A DNA stretch of 64,000 bases from Lentisphaerota bacterium (GTDB lineage Bacteria; Verrucomicrobiota; Lentisphaeria; Oligosphaerales; JABHEG01). The position numbers were made by a program, and so were the translations under genes. Below the pieces are notes generated by a model, which ran no database searches, was not told where the DNA came from, and saw only the letters and a list, made by a program, of their open reading frames with translations. Below are positions 1-8,295 of the stretch, piece after piece; the first letter of the stretch is position 1; each line of letters opens with the position of its first letter. Location of the stretch: NCBI GenBank assembly GCA_018676675.1, contig JABHEG010000035.1, forward strand, positions 1 through 64,000. The letters run 5' to 3'.

Positions 1-1
1 G

Positions 2-73
2 CTATTGATGAAGGCTGCACGCTACACCTACGCGTGCTTCGATGCCACAAGAGGGCAATACAACGACGCGTAG
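2..73 (+). CDS. Possible 3' end of a gene cut by the left window edge
   Basis: One frame is open from the first bases to a TAG at 71-73 and reads as a plausible protein tail ending YACFDATRGQYNDA. Its third codon positions are mostly G or C, as in the real genes of this window, whereas the two other frames have AT-rich third positions. Only about 23 codons are visible, so no family can be named and the call rests on codon pattern alone. Confidence 0.3.
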   Translation, partial: LLMKAARYTYACFDATRGQYNDA

Positions 74-486
74 ATCTTTCCACTTGAATGAGAGAAGGTT
101 GCAGATCCCTCTTCCTGCATCCACAGTAAACTACCGCTAGGTCCACTCGATGAGCGCAACGCGCGTCGCCGCGTATCTCGACGACTTCGAAATCGTTAAG
201 GCAGGAGCGCCGGGGGATTTGGAGGCAGTCATCCGGTTTGCTTTTTGCGTTGGGAATCTTGGCCTCGATCGCTTTGACTTGGTCACGCAACGTTCGAGAT
301 TCACGCAGACGGCGGGCCATGATTGGGCGGGCACGTCCCAGGTCGCTGACCGTGACTGGGCCCCCGGAACCCCACCACGAAGCGGACGGGCCATCGGACA
401 GACCCTCCTGGCACGGTTCACCAGTGCCTACTATCTTCTCCCCGTCGCCGGAAGGCAATTTCCTGTCAGTTTGATTCAGCTGCCGC
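74..486. other. Intergenic stretch holding degenerate copy A of the interspersed repeat
   Basis: No convincing gene is seen in these 413 bases; the open frames on both strands have no family resemblance and no ribosome site. The stretch holds the most diverged of three copies of a ~90-bp repeat (about 209-301) and must also contain the promoter of the exported-protein operon that starts at 487. No clear sigma-70 promoter was recognised. Confidence 0.5.
209..301 (+). repeat. Interspersed ~90-bp repeat, copy A (diverged)
   Basis: It shares CAGTCATCCG, a TTTGCTTTTT tract, CTTGGCCTCGATCGCTTTG and ACTTGGTCACGCAA with the copies at 4527-4621 and 5668-5757, all in the same orientation. The GC-rich terminal inverted repeats of the other two copies are decayed here, so the ends are approximate. 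Confidence 0.7.
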
Positions 487-3282
487 GTGGGGATGGCAAT
501 GCGAACCGTGATCGCTGCACAAATCGTGGTCCTCCTGATAGCCGGCAGCCCGGCACCAGCCGAAGTGCTCTTCGAGGAGGCCCGGATTGGGCCCGACACA
601 ACGCGGGCCTGGACGTTTGCACTACCTGATCCACGATGCCCGCCGGTACCAAGTGCTACCGTGGGCACGCGCAAGTACCTCTCGGTTGGGAACGCGGCTG
701 ACACGTATCCAGACCTCGGTGCCCTGCAACTGTGTTTGCGGGTGCGCTCAGATGCTGCGGCGTTGGCCGGTATGCTGCCGTTCATGGAGGTCCGCGTGAA
801 CGGGCAGCGCCTCACAGTCGCAGAGCTGATTGGACGCCCGGCGCGCTTCCGGACGCAGAACGGAACCGTTGTCGCCGCGGCCGCCAAAGGAACACGTTTC
901 GTCGTCTACCACGCCCCAGACTTTGAGGCGCTTTCGACCACGTACAAGTACTATCCCACGGACCTCCCTGCCCACGACCCTTTCACCTATGCGTTCCGCA
1001 TCACTGCACACAGCAAGACCGGCCCGAACGTTGTAGAAATCCGCAATACTCGCGTCCCGCCGAAACAGAACACGCTTGTGCTGGAGGATGCGCGAATCGA
1101 GGAACTGCTTGGCGACGACATGCTCGCGGATCAGGCCGAGATGCAGGCAGCGGAGGCGAGGCGATATCGTCAGGCGGCAGCCGCCATTTCAGCCATTGTC
1201 CCCACTATCATTGATCCCCCCGCTCTCCGGGAAATCATCGGCGCCATGCGCCTAACCAACTGGGGGGCGGCGAACAGCAGTCCCATGACCGAGTATGACC
1301 TGCCTGCGGAAGCCGCAGCCAACGCCGCGCGCATCCGTGCCGATGGCGCCACGGCAGCGATCGTGCGCGGCCGACACTTCCGCCTGGACCACTTGGGCGA
1401 AACCGAGCGGCTCATGGCCTTCTACAAGCTCACGGCCAAAGCCTGCCATGACCACGGGCTGACGCCGTTCGCGCATCTGGACTTCACGCTCTTCTGGCAG
1501 CCCGGCTACGCGACCATTGCGGAACACCCCGATTGGCCACAGGTCGCGCTCAACGATGGCACGCCACATCACTGGTGTTGCACCAACAACCCGGGGTTCC
1601 GTGAAGCGCACATCCGGTACGTCGAGCAAATCTGCCGACAGGGCATGGTTGGATTCATGCTGGACGAAATCAACTTCGCGCACAAGGGCAAACACTACTG
1701 TGGCTGCGTGCACTGCCGTCGCCGTTTCGAAGAGGCAACCGGATTCCGCCTGTCCGAGCATGACGATACCGAGGTCATCGGCAACAACCGTCACGCGCTT
1801 TGGCGGCTGTGGCTGGAATGGCAGCACGCGTCCATTGCACGGTTCAAGGGCGAACTGGTGCAACGACTGCGCCGTATCAACCCAAACGCTGTTGTCCTGA
1901 CCTACAGTACGAATATCTACGGACCGGCACGTGCCGGTAACACCTTCGAGGAGGGGCGCGTCTGTTTCAGTGGCACGGAAGGCTCAAACTGTGTCTATGC
2001 GCAGTTCGCAAACCTGTATGCCGACCACCGGATCGCGGACGCCTTCAGTCGGCGCTGGGCGCGGCCCACCTGGGCGCAATACCCGACGGGCAAGGAAGAC
2101 GAGCGTGTCTGGGCTTCGGCGTTCTTCGCGTCGGTCGTGAACAACAAGCCCTGGGGATGGCGGCGCTACCACCATGGTGAGAACATGCGCGACGTCCTGG
2201 CATGGCCACACCTGACTGAAACCATGATTTTCGCCGAACCCGTGGCAGACTTGGCAGTTCTCTTGGGTACACCAAACCGCTGGGGGCCACCGCTCGACGG
2301 CCAAGTGCACGCCGCCGAGACATATGGGCTGTGTCAGGCATTGGGCCTGCGGGGTATCCAGTTCGATCCGGTGCCGAGTCGGCATCTACGGGCCGACGAG
2401 TTGACCCGCTTCCGCGCGCTTCTGGTCGGTTATGCACCAGCGATGCCGCGTTCGACGGTCGAGCGTGTGCATGCCTGGGTCCGGGCCGGCGGCGTTGCCG
2501 TGGTTACCGGCCTGGCCGGACGCTATGATCGATTCGGGTTCGCCCTTGGCGCCAACTCACTGATTCGTCAGGCCGGTCTGCGCGGTGTCGTGGCACGTGA
2601 CAACTTGGTCTACCACCGCTACGACGGCCGACTCGAAGCGCAGCGGCCGCGGGTGATTCAGCTGGTGAATGGAACTATGCCCAATCTGCCGCGGCGCCTG
2701 GTCCTCCCGCCATGCTACCGCTTCGACGCAGTCCCCGCTGCAGCGACCGCGGCCGATGTCCTTGCCACCTTTGCTGACGGCAAACCTGCTATCTGCTCAC
2801 TTCCCGCCAGAAAAGGCCGCTATATCTGGGTCGGCTTCCTCCCCGGCGCTGCCATCGCGCAACGACGCTTGCACAAGAAATCGGTGCAGACCGAGACACT
2901 GCACCCGGTCGGCCTCGATCTGATTGCCGCTCTGGCACAGTTGGCCACAGCCAACACTGACACGATTCGTGTCAATGGACAAGGTGTCCTCGGCACTGCC
3001 TGGCGTAAGGGCAAGCGGGTCTGGGTGCGCCTGGTCAATGTGGCTGGAGCCATGCCGCAAGCAGGGAGGACCGCAGGTGACGTGCCGGTGACCTACCCGC
3101 CTCTGGATGCAATACACGTGAGCACCCGTCTCACGGTTCACGATCCCGTCATATTATTGACACCAGACGTGGCTGCACCCATTCCTCTGCCTGTGCATGG
3201 TGCGCCAGGAGGGCACACCGTCAAGATTCCGCCCGGCACCTTTAGGCGTTTCGCCGTCGTACGAATGGAGGTGGCGCCATGA
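487..3282 (+). CDS. Exported TIM-barrel glycoside-hydrolase-like protein with GATase-like C-terminal domain
   Basis: 931 residues. The N-terminus (MAMRTVIAAQIVVLLIAG then APAEV) is a signal peptide with cleavage near residue 25. Residues about 240-580 look like a (beta/alpha)8 barrel: a strand GFMLDEINFAH near 388 places acidic residues where hydrolases keep catalytic ones, followed by a cysteine knuckle C405-x-C407-x2-C410. Residues about 585-690 (VADLAVLLGTPNRWGP ... GGVAVVTG) resemble the beta-galactosidase trimerisation/GATase-like fold, and a beta-rich tail follows. The frame opens with GTG at 487; ATG at 493 or 499 would keep the signal peptide. The stop overlaps the next gene (ATGA), so the two are translationally coupled. 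Known: proteins of this build are annotated as putative glycosidases in PVC genomes. Inference: extracytoplasmic glycan hydrolysis; substrate not predictable. Confidence 0.8.
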   Translation: MGMAMRTVIAAQIVVLLIAGSPAPAEVLFEEARIGPDTTRAWTFALPDPRCPPVPSATVGTRKYLSVGNAADTYPDLGALQLCLRVRSDAAALAGMLPFMEVRVNGQRLTVAELIGRPARFRTQNGTVVAAAAKGTRFVVYHAPDFEALSTTYKYYPTDLPAHDPFTYAFRITAHSKTGPNVVEIRNTRVPPKQNTLVLEDARIEELLGDDMLADQAEMQAAEARRYRQAAAAISAIVPTIIDPPALREIIGAMRLTNWGAANSSPMTEYDLPAEAAANAARIRADGATAAIVRGRHFRLDHLGETERLMAFYKLTAKACHDHGLTPFAHLDFTLFWQPGYATIAEHPDWPQVALNDGTPHHWCCTNNPGFREAHIRYVEQICRQGMVGFMLDEINFAHKGKHYCGCVHCRRRFEEATGFRLSEHDDTEVIGNNRHALWRLWLEWQHASIARFKGELVQRLRRINPNAVVLTYSTNIYGPARAGNTFEEGRVCFSGTEGSNCVYAQFANLYADHRIADAFSRRWARPTWAQYPTGKEDERVWASAFFASVVNNKPWGWRRYHHGENMRDVLAWPHLTETMIFAEPVADLAVLLGTPNRWGPPLDGQVHAAETYGLCQALGLRGIQFDPVPSRHLRADELTRFRALLVGYAPAMPRSTVERVHAWVRAGGVAVVTGLAGRYDRFGFALGANSLIRQAGLRGVVARDNLVYHRYDGRLEAQRPRVIQLVNGTMPNLPRRLVLPPCYRFDAVPAAATAADVLATFADGKPAICSLPARKGRYIWVGFLPGAAIAQRRLHKKSVQTETLHPVGLDLIAALAQLATANTDTIRVNGQGVLGTAWRKGKRVWVRLVNVAGAMPQAGRTAGDVPVTYPPLDAIHVSTRLTVHDPVILLTPDVAAPIPLPVHGAPGGHTVKIPPGTFRRFAVVRMEVAP

Positions 3283-4481
3283 AGACGGCTGTCCTGATGA
3301 CGCTGACGATTCTTACCGTCACCCCGGGAGTTCGAGCCGATGGCTTTTCCGCGACCCACGCGAATGGCTTCACATTGCGCGCTGACCAACGCGTTCTGTT
3401 CGAGCAACAACATCCTCAAGAGTACGTGGCCGCACAGGTGTTGACAGAGCCCGCCGGATTCACTGCGGTGGACGGCAACGTGGGCCTGCGCGCCGAGTTG
3501 GCTTGGACCGAAACTGCAGCAGAATTGACCTGGTCTTACGCGCTGGCAGCGCCCTCATCAGGGAAGATGACAATACGCATCCCATTGCCTGAGTCAGCTA
3601 CGGTCGTCGTTGTGCACGGAACGCGTGACAAGCGCCCGAAGACGCAGACCGTGCCGCCGGGACAGCGCGGTGGCAAGCACAGCTTCAGCCTGCCCCGTTT
3701 CCTGACGATAACCATGCCGGATGGTACTGGGTTCGCCATCGATCCGCTGCCCATGGGGGTCTGGGGTTTGACCGGCGCCGCGCACGACGGGCAGGATCGT
3801 GGGATGTCCATGGCGTTGGCACCGGACGCGGTCACGTTATGCTTCTACATCACGCCCACCTACCAGAAATGGCGGGCAACACTGCGCGGCAAGCTGGTTG
3901 CCTATGCTGCGCCAATCATGTACGACAGCGTGCACCCCTGGCAGACCGCCAACTACCGGTATGCGTTCGAGAGAGTCGTGAAGATTGGGTTCACGACGGC
4001 GCCCATGCCGAAGAAAGCGTACGAGCGCCGTTCAGTGACGGACAACTCCTACTCAGCAGAGCAGGGCTACGGCTGGGTCGCGGGCGCTGTCGGCCTGAGC
4101 GTGCAGGACACCGGTGTCACGGGCCAGGTGTATCGTGATCGCGTCGAAGGCAACGCACCTGCCACATTCCGCGTTGACATCCCGCCCGGGCACTACTACA
4201 TCACGCTCAATTTCGGCAGTGCCGACGCCGACACCGGTCCGCTCGACGTGCGCGTGAACGGCAAGCAGGAAGTGTCTGGCCTCCGCCTGGAAGAGGGCCG
4301 ATTCCGTGCCGTGCCCCTCTGGGTCACGACACCCAAAGACCACATCCTCGTCCAACTCCAGAGCAGTGCTGGCGGCAGGTGGCAGATCAACGCCCTCACG
4401 GTCAGTGCGCTCGGGACGCTGAATGAAGACTATACCCTCACCCGTTCCTGGTGGCGGTTCGCAGCGAGCACAAGCAGATAG
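3279..4481 (+). CDS. Exported beta-sandwich protein of unknown function, coupled to the preceding hydrolase
   Basis: 400 residues, starting at an ATG that overlaps the TGA of the upstream gene by four bases. A signal peptide is clear (MKTAVLMTLTILTVTPGVRA). Residues about 25-245 are beta-rich and unrecognised. Residues about 250-375 (YSAEQGYGW ... FRVDIPPGHYYITLNFG ... LDVRVNGK) resemble the galactose-binding-like sandwich found at the N-terminus of YXIM-type esterases and rhamnogalacturonan acetylesterases, but no Ser-His esterase motif follows. Inference: an extracytoplasmic carbohydrate-binding or accessory partner of the upstream enzyme. A hairpin with a T-tract follows at 4602-4626. Confidence 0.75.
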   Translation: MKTAVLMTLTILTVTPGVRADGFSATHANGFTLRADQRVLFEQQHPQEYVAAQVLTEPAGFTAVDGNVGLRAELAWTETAAELTWSYALAAPSSGKMTIRIPLPESATVVVVHGTRDKRPKTQTVPPGQRGGKHSFSLPRFLTITMPDGTGFAIDPLPMGVWGLTGAAHDGQDRGMSMALAPDAVTLCFYITPTYQKWRATLRGKLVAYAAPIMYDSVHPWQTANYRYAFERVVKIGFTTAPMPKKAYERRSVTDNSYSAEQGYGWVAGAVGLSVQDTGVTGQVYRDRVEGNAPATFRVDIPPGHYYITLNFGSADADTGPLDVRVNGKQEVSGLRLEEGRFRAVPLWVTTPKDHILVQLQSSAGGRWQINALTVSALGTLNEDYTLTRSWWRFAASTSR

Positions 4482-4526
4482 GGCGGAGTCATGCCCGGCG
4501 AGGCCGTCTACACTCACATTGGTTCA

Positions 4527-4621
4527 GGACCCGGGGTCAGTCATCCGATGTGTTTCCTTCATTGAAGGTCTTGGCCTCGATCGCTCTGATTCGGTCACGC
4601 GAGGCCGGGGACCCCGGGGCC
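4527..4621 (+). repeat. Interspersed ~90-bp repeat, copy B
   Basis: It begins GGACCCGGGGTCAGTCATCC and ends GGCCGGGGACCCCGGGG. The two ends are inverted repeats of each other over about 10 bases (ACCCGGGGTC against GACCCCGGGG). The internal core CTTGGCCTCGATCGCT is shared with copies A and C. It lies just outside the 3' end of the HExxH gene at 4626-5489. Confidence 0.85.
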
Positions 4622-4626
4622 TTTTT
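4602..4626 (+). terminator. Probable intrinsic terminator made from the distal end of repeat copy B
   Basis: AGGCC pairs with GGCCT around an inner GGG/CCC stem, and the 3' side runs directly into five Ts on the plus strand. It is correctly placed to end the operon 487-4481. The opposing gene's stop codon starts at the same T-tract (4626). Stability was judged by eye only. Confidence 0.5.
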
Positions 4627-5489
4627 CAGGTCACAACTCGGTCGTAGCGGTCATGTTCAGTGGCCATAACCCCTCGATTGTGCGTCGTATGGATTCTCCT
4701 CAGTTCGTGGTTTTCGCGCGCGTACTCCTCAAGTTGCAGGAATAGCAGGTTCTCGGGCGGCTCCGTCCGGCTGAACATCGATCTTTGCTTCGGATAGCCG
4801 AACTGGAACATCCAAACCAGCAGGTGATTGATCACTGTGTCGAAATCGATATGGGGTCCACCGCCCTGGCCTTCTTTAGCAGGGCCTTTCGCGTACACGA
4901 GCTTCTCCCGGAGCTTACCTTTGAAGGCGTCGCTAGAATCTCTCCTGCTCAACGTATAGGTCGTTTCGCCACCGTTGTATGTCATCATTAGGTTCTGTCT
5001 GAATTGGAACTCACACCGGTCGAAGAGTCCCTGGAGTACCCCAACCTTCTCAAACCGTGTATCCTCTGCCGCCCCGTCCCGCAGTGCCTTGACGATAGCC
5101 GCATTGTTCAGGCAGTTCCCGTGCTGATCGATTCTGGGAACGATCTTGCAGTCGACGGCAACATTGACTGGATAGTTGAGGAAATGGTTCCGATACGCGA
5201 CTTCGACACAGCAATGGGTCATCTCGTGAACGAGATTCCCCAGATTTCTCTTGCTGTAGCTGACCCTGAAAACGAATTGTCGAGCTGGAGCGGGCAAGTA
5301 CAGTCGTATGCCGTTTCCTGTCCCATCGAGCTTGTGGCCGTCCACATCGTTGGGGAATTCATCGATTGTGATGTCCGCGGCCTCAAGTAGTTCGACGCAT
5401 TCGGTGATGACAGTCACCAAGGTCGGACTCTTGCCGCTCCTGAGAACGGCCTGCTTGAGATCCTGAAGTTGCGCTTTGGCTTGTGGCAT
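4626..5489 (-). CDS. Hypothetical protein with an HExxH metallopeptidase-like motif
   Basis: 287 residues from the ATG at 5489 (MPQAKAQLQD); the frame stays open upstream but that stretch is low-quality sequence. H88-E-M-T-H92 is a classical zincin signature within a plausible helix (NLVHEMTHCC), preceded by a hydrophobic strand. No signal peptide, so probably cytoplasmic. No family was recognised, and a third zinc ligand could not be assigned. Base composition and codon use look less GC-rich than the neighbours. The gene lies exactly between two direct copies of the ~90-bp repeat (4527-4621 and 5668-5757), which suggests acquisition as a cassette. It could be a peptidase, a toxin-like effector or a non-enzymatic relative. 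Confidence 0.65.
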   Translation of the reverse strand: MPQAKAQLQDLKQAVLRSGKSPTLVTVITECVELLEAADITIDEFPNDVDGHKLDGTGNGIRLYLPAPARQFVFRVSYSKRNLGNLVHEMTHCCVEVAYRNHFLNYPVNVAVDCKIVPRIDQHGNCLNNAAIVKALRDGAAEDTRFEKVGVLQGLFDRCEFQFRQNLMMTYNGGETTYTLSRRDSSDAFKGKLREKLVYAKGPAKEGQGGGPHIDFDTVINHLLVWMFQFGYPKQRSMFSRTEPPENLLFLQLEEYARENHELRRIHTTHNRGVMATEHDRYDRVVT

Positions 5490-5954
5490 GAGGCTCACCG
5501 AGTGTGGGGTTGTCTGACAGCACAATCTGCGAGAGGAGTAGAGACCCCGACGCAACTGGACAGCTGTTCGGGTGATGTTGGACAGCTTCCGGAGCGCAGC
5601 GACGCTGGTACTTTAGCACGTGGCGTGGTGTCCTGCATGGCGTCTGATCCGGGCGCTCTTCCGTGAAGGATCCGGGGTCAGTCACCCGATTTGCTTTCTT
5701 CATTGGAGGTCTTGGTCTCGATCGCTTTGACTTGGTCACGCAAGGCCCGGGATCCCAGAACTCAGCGCTCCACGCATAAAGCTGTGGCCGTCTTGTCCAA
5801 CAACCAACACGGAATTCCCAATCACCAAGTTGGGGATGCACGCTCGGAATCGAGACCTCCGAGTTGGGCACGAGTCCGGCCAGGCTGTGGACCACGCAAA
5901 GCCCGTCCCCGCGTTTCCGACACCCCAGCGTCTCGCAGCTGATCCGCAACGGAT
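5490..5954. other. Intergenic stretch with repeat copy C
   Basis: These 465 bases hold no gene I can support. They contain the upstream region of the HExxH gene and repeat copy C (5668-5757). A 223-codon open frame on the minus strand crosses repeat C but matches no family and lacks a ribosome site. Confidence 0.5.
5668..5757 (+). repeat. Interspersed ~90-bp repeat, copy C (best preserved)
   Basis: It begins GGATCCGGGGTCAGTCACCC and ends AAGGCCCGGGATCCC, so the termini form an imperfect inverted repeat around GGATCC. The internal core TCGATCGCTTTGACTTGG and the GGTCACGCAA block match copy A almost exactly. It sits upstream of the HExxH gene, in the same orientation as copy B. Confidence 0.85.
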
Positions 5955-8150
5955 CTACCGGAACCGGATCGAGTAGATGTCCGCGTCCTTCAGGACGAAT
6001 CGCAGGCGCACGGCACGGCCGACCAGTTCTTTCAGCTCGGTCCGTCCGCGCCAAGCCACGGGACGGCTGATGTCGTCTCCGTAGATCTCGTCACATTCCT
6101 CCAGGCTGAACCCCGGCACAGGCGCACCGTCAGCGGTCTGTACTTCACAGCGCACGCTGCCCGCAGCCGATGTCGAGTAATTCATGAGAAGCTGGACCTC
6201 GCCCCACATGAGTCGCCCCGGCATGACGGCGTCCCCTGCACCGTCGGCACTGAGTTTATCGTGCAGCACACCGTCAGGTTCATCCTCCATTGTATAGAGC
6301 GCACCGGTGTCAGCAGCCGTATCCACGACGGCCAAAGCCCCCTCCTGTGCCATGGTCGCGATCTCCTCCGAACCCAGCACACGGCGCAGCACGAGGATGT
6401 CGTCGACGGTCCCGATGAAGGGCTCGTTCGTAAGCGTGGTGGGCGGGTAGTCTTCGCCGAATCGCAGGTCCCCGAGGCGTAGCGTGATCGGGCCCGACTG
6501 TGCCCGGCCGCTCCCGACCTTCTTCCCGTCGAAATAGAGTGTGACATCCCCGTTGTCCCAGGTCGCAGCAAGGTGGTGTACCGTCTCGGCGCGAGCTCCC
6601 GTGCTCCAGTCGCCCACATCAGCACTCGACGCAGTGATGGTCGCGCCGTCGTAGTGGAAACGGATCGCGACCGGCTCATCGAGTTTGATGTCGCCGTCGG
6701 ATGAGAAGTCGAAAAACAGCTCACCGGGAGTGGCCCCGCCGTCGTAGGCCGAGAGGAACCGGCGCTTGCCCGCAGGAACACCGAGCATCGACATCGCGAA
6801 CGTCACCTGTCGGCCCAGTTCACGTGTGCCCGGGATCGGGACGATTGCGGGTCGCTTCACCACGAGCGAACGCTCCCCGCGAAGGGCATTTCTCCCGTTC
6901 ACAGAGGCCGGGCTACTGCTCACTGGCGCGGGAGGGCGAGGCTCGTCAACCCCTTCGAAGCGAAACGGTTTGGTGACAAACTCTCCCCCGTCCGCCTCCG
7001 CATTGACCGACACAAAGCCGTCAAGCCGCAGCGTGTAACGCCGGAGTTTGACACCCGAATCGAGCGACGCGTAGTTCTCGGTCGAGTACAGCGACAGCTC
7101 CTCAGGCATCCCCGGGACGGGGCTCTGCGTGACCAGAAGACCCCACGCCGTCATGTTGTTGCGGCTGAACCAGCGTTCAGGCTGCGGGCCGGGCCGGATG
7201 AACGCTTCGCGCCACCGTTTGAATGCCAGGCCGTTACGGCTGCTCATGAACACGCCGTCGGAAATGCCGGGATGCGGGTTGATCGGGCTCCGGCGCGACG
7301 GCACGAATCGCTTTGGGAACCCGACAAACAGGTGCGGTGCCCGCACATACGGAGTGATCGCGTTCGTGTACAGGTGTTCAGGTGGGATGTCGGCGAAGTC
7401 CAGCCAGATCGGTTCTGTCCAATTCACGAAGTCATCGGACGTGCAGGTCAGAATATCACGCACGCCGTTCTGGAACCCACGATGGTAGTCCCTGTACTCA
7501 CCACGATGGCTGTCCCAGAAGGCCAGGTTCTGCGAGTCGAATGCGCCCTCTGTTATGCACGCCTTCTCACTGACCGGCGTCCAGTGGATCGCGTCCGGAG
7601 AGACGAAGGCAACGAGTCCGCCTCTGCCGCTGGCGAGCGCTTTGTAGCGCTGCGCTGGCAGGCATGCGGGGTTACCGTCGCGGAAGGGCGTGAAGTTGTG
7701 TGTGCCGACGCCCATCCACACGATGTTGTTGCACGTTGAGCCGTCGTACTCGAACAGCCCAAGTTCAGGCTTGCGCCAGTGGATGCCGTCCTCACTTTCC
7801 GCGTAGCAGGTCACCTGCGGCCCGACGAACTTCCGCGTGCGGATGTCGTACTGGGAGGCCCGGTAGTAGGCACGGCAGATCTTGCCGTCAGCGAACACCG
7901 TGTGGTAACAGCAGGAATTGCCTTCCCATGGTTCGTCATGCACGAGTGCCGCATTGCGCGCAGTCGGCGTGTGCAGTCGCAACTGCGTGTCAACCATGGT
8001 GTCGATGAGGAACGTGTCAACGAACAACTCTAGGCGCGAACCGATATCGATAGGCTCGGATTCGGCGGTACTCGCGACGCCGATGCCGGCGAGAAGCGTA
8101 CTTGCTGCGAGGCGGACGAAACCGTGTCGAACGAGGCGGGGGACTGTCAC
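5955..8150 (-). CDS. Exported five-bladed-propeller (GH43/GH32-like) protein with LamG-type domain
   Basis: 731 residues. The start is GTG at 8150, supported by a perfect AGGAGG eight bases upstream. A signal peptide (VRLAASTLLAGIGVASTA) precedes the mature protein. Residues about 35-420 carry repeated blade motifs of the SxDGIHWxxPELG and SPDAIHWTPV type, as in GH43/GH32-like propellers that act on sugars. Residues about 425-620 look like a concanavalin-A/LamG jelly roll (VHHLAATWDNGDVTLYFDG; EPFIGTVDDILVLRR). A C-terminal beta domain ends in VRLRFVLKDADIYSIRF, which resembles the tail of the protein at 59299-61080. Inference: extracytoplasmic glycan binding or hydrolysis; I could not place all three catalytic acids, so activity is uncertain. 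Confidence 0.8.
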   Translation of the reverse strand: MTVPRLVRHGFVRLAASTLLAGIGVASTAESEPIDIGSRLELFVDTFLIDTMVDTQLRLHTPTARNAALVHDEPWEGNSCCYHTVFADGKICRAYYRASQYDIRTRKFVGPQVTCYAESEDGIHWRKPELGLFEYDGSTCNNIVWMGVGTHNFTPFRDGNPACLPAQRYKALASGRGGLVAFVSPDAIHWTPVSEKACITEGAFDSQNLAFWDSHRGEYRDYHRGFQNGVRDILTCTSDDFVNWTEPIWLDFADIPPEHLYTNAITPYVRAPHLFVGFPKRFVPSRRSPINPHPGISDGVFMSSRNGLAFKRWREAFIRPGPQPERWFSRNNMTAWGLLVTQSPVPGMPEELSLYSTENYASLDSGVKLRRYTLRLDGFVSVNAEADGGEFVTKPFRFEGVDEPRPPAPVSSSPASVNGRNALRGERSLVVKRPAIVPIPGTRELGRQVTFAMSMLGVPAGKRRFLSAYDGGATPGELFFDFSSDGDIKLDEPVAIRFHYDGATITASSADVGDWSTGARAETVHHLAATWDNGDVTLYFDGKKVGSGRAQSGPITLRLGDLRFGEDYPPTTLTNEPFIGTVDDILVLRRVLGSEEIATMAQEGALAVVDTAADTGALYTMEDEPDGVLHDKLSADGAGDAVMPGRLMWGEVQLLMNYSTSAAGSVRCEVQTADGAPVPGFSLEECDEIYGDDISRPVAWRGRTELKELVGRAVRLRFVLKDADIYSIRFR

Positions 8151-8295
8151 GACTGAGACCTCCTATGAATCGGGTCACAGGCCTTGCGGTTTGCTTCCTG
8201 ACCACCCAAAGCCAAACCAGAAGGCCGCGATACCCCTATCGTACAGGCCCAAAATGAGAATCGCGAGGCCTGAACCCAATGGCGCAGCCGCCTGA

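Noticed and set aside
137..629. Open frames of 94 and 159 codons on both strands near the left edge
   Set aside because: They run through repeat copy A, lack ribosome sites and protein-like composition, and overlap the signal-peptide start at 487.
5383..6054. 223-codon minus-strand open frame across repeat copy C
   Set aside because: It is a reading of the repeat and flanking DNA; it overlaps two better genes and has no recognisable domain.
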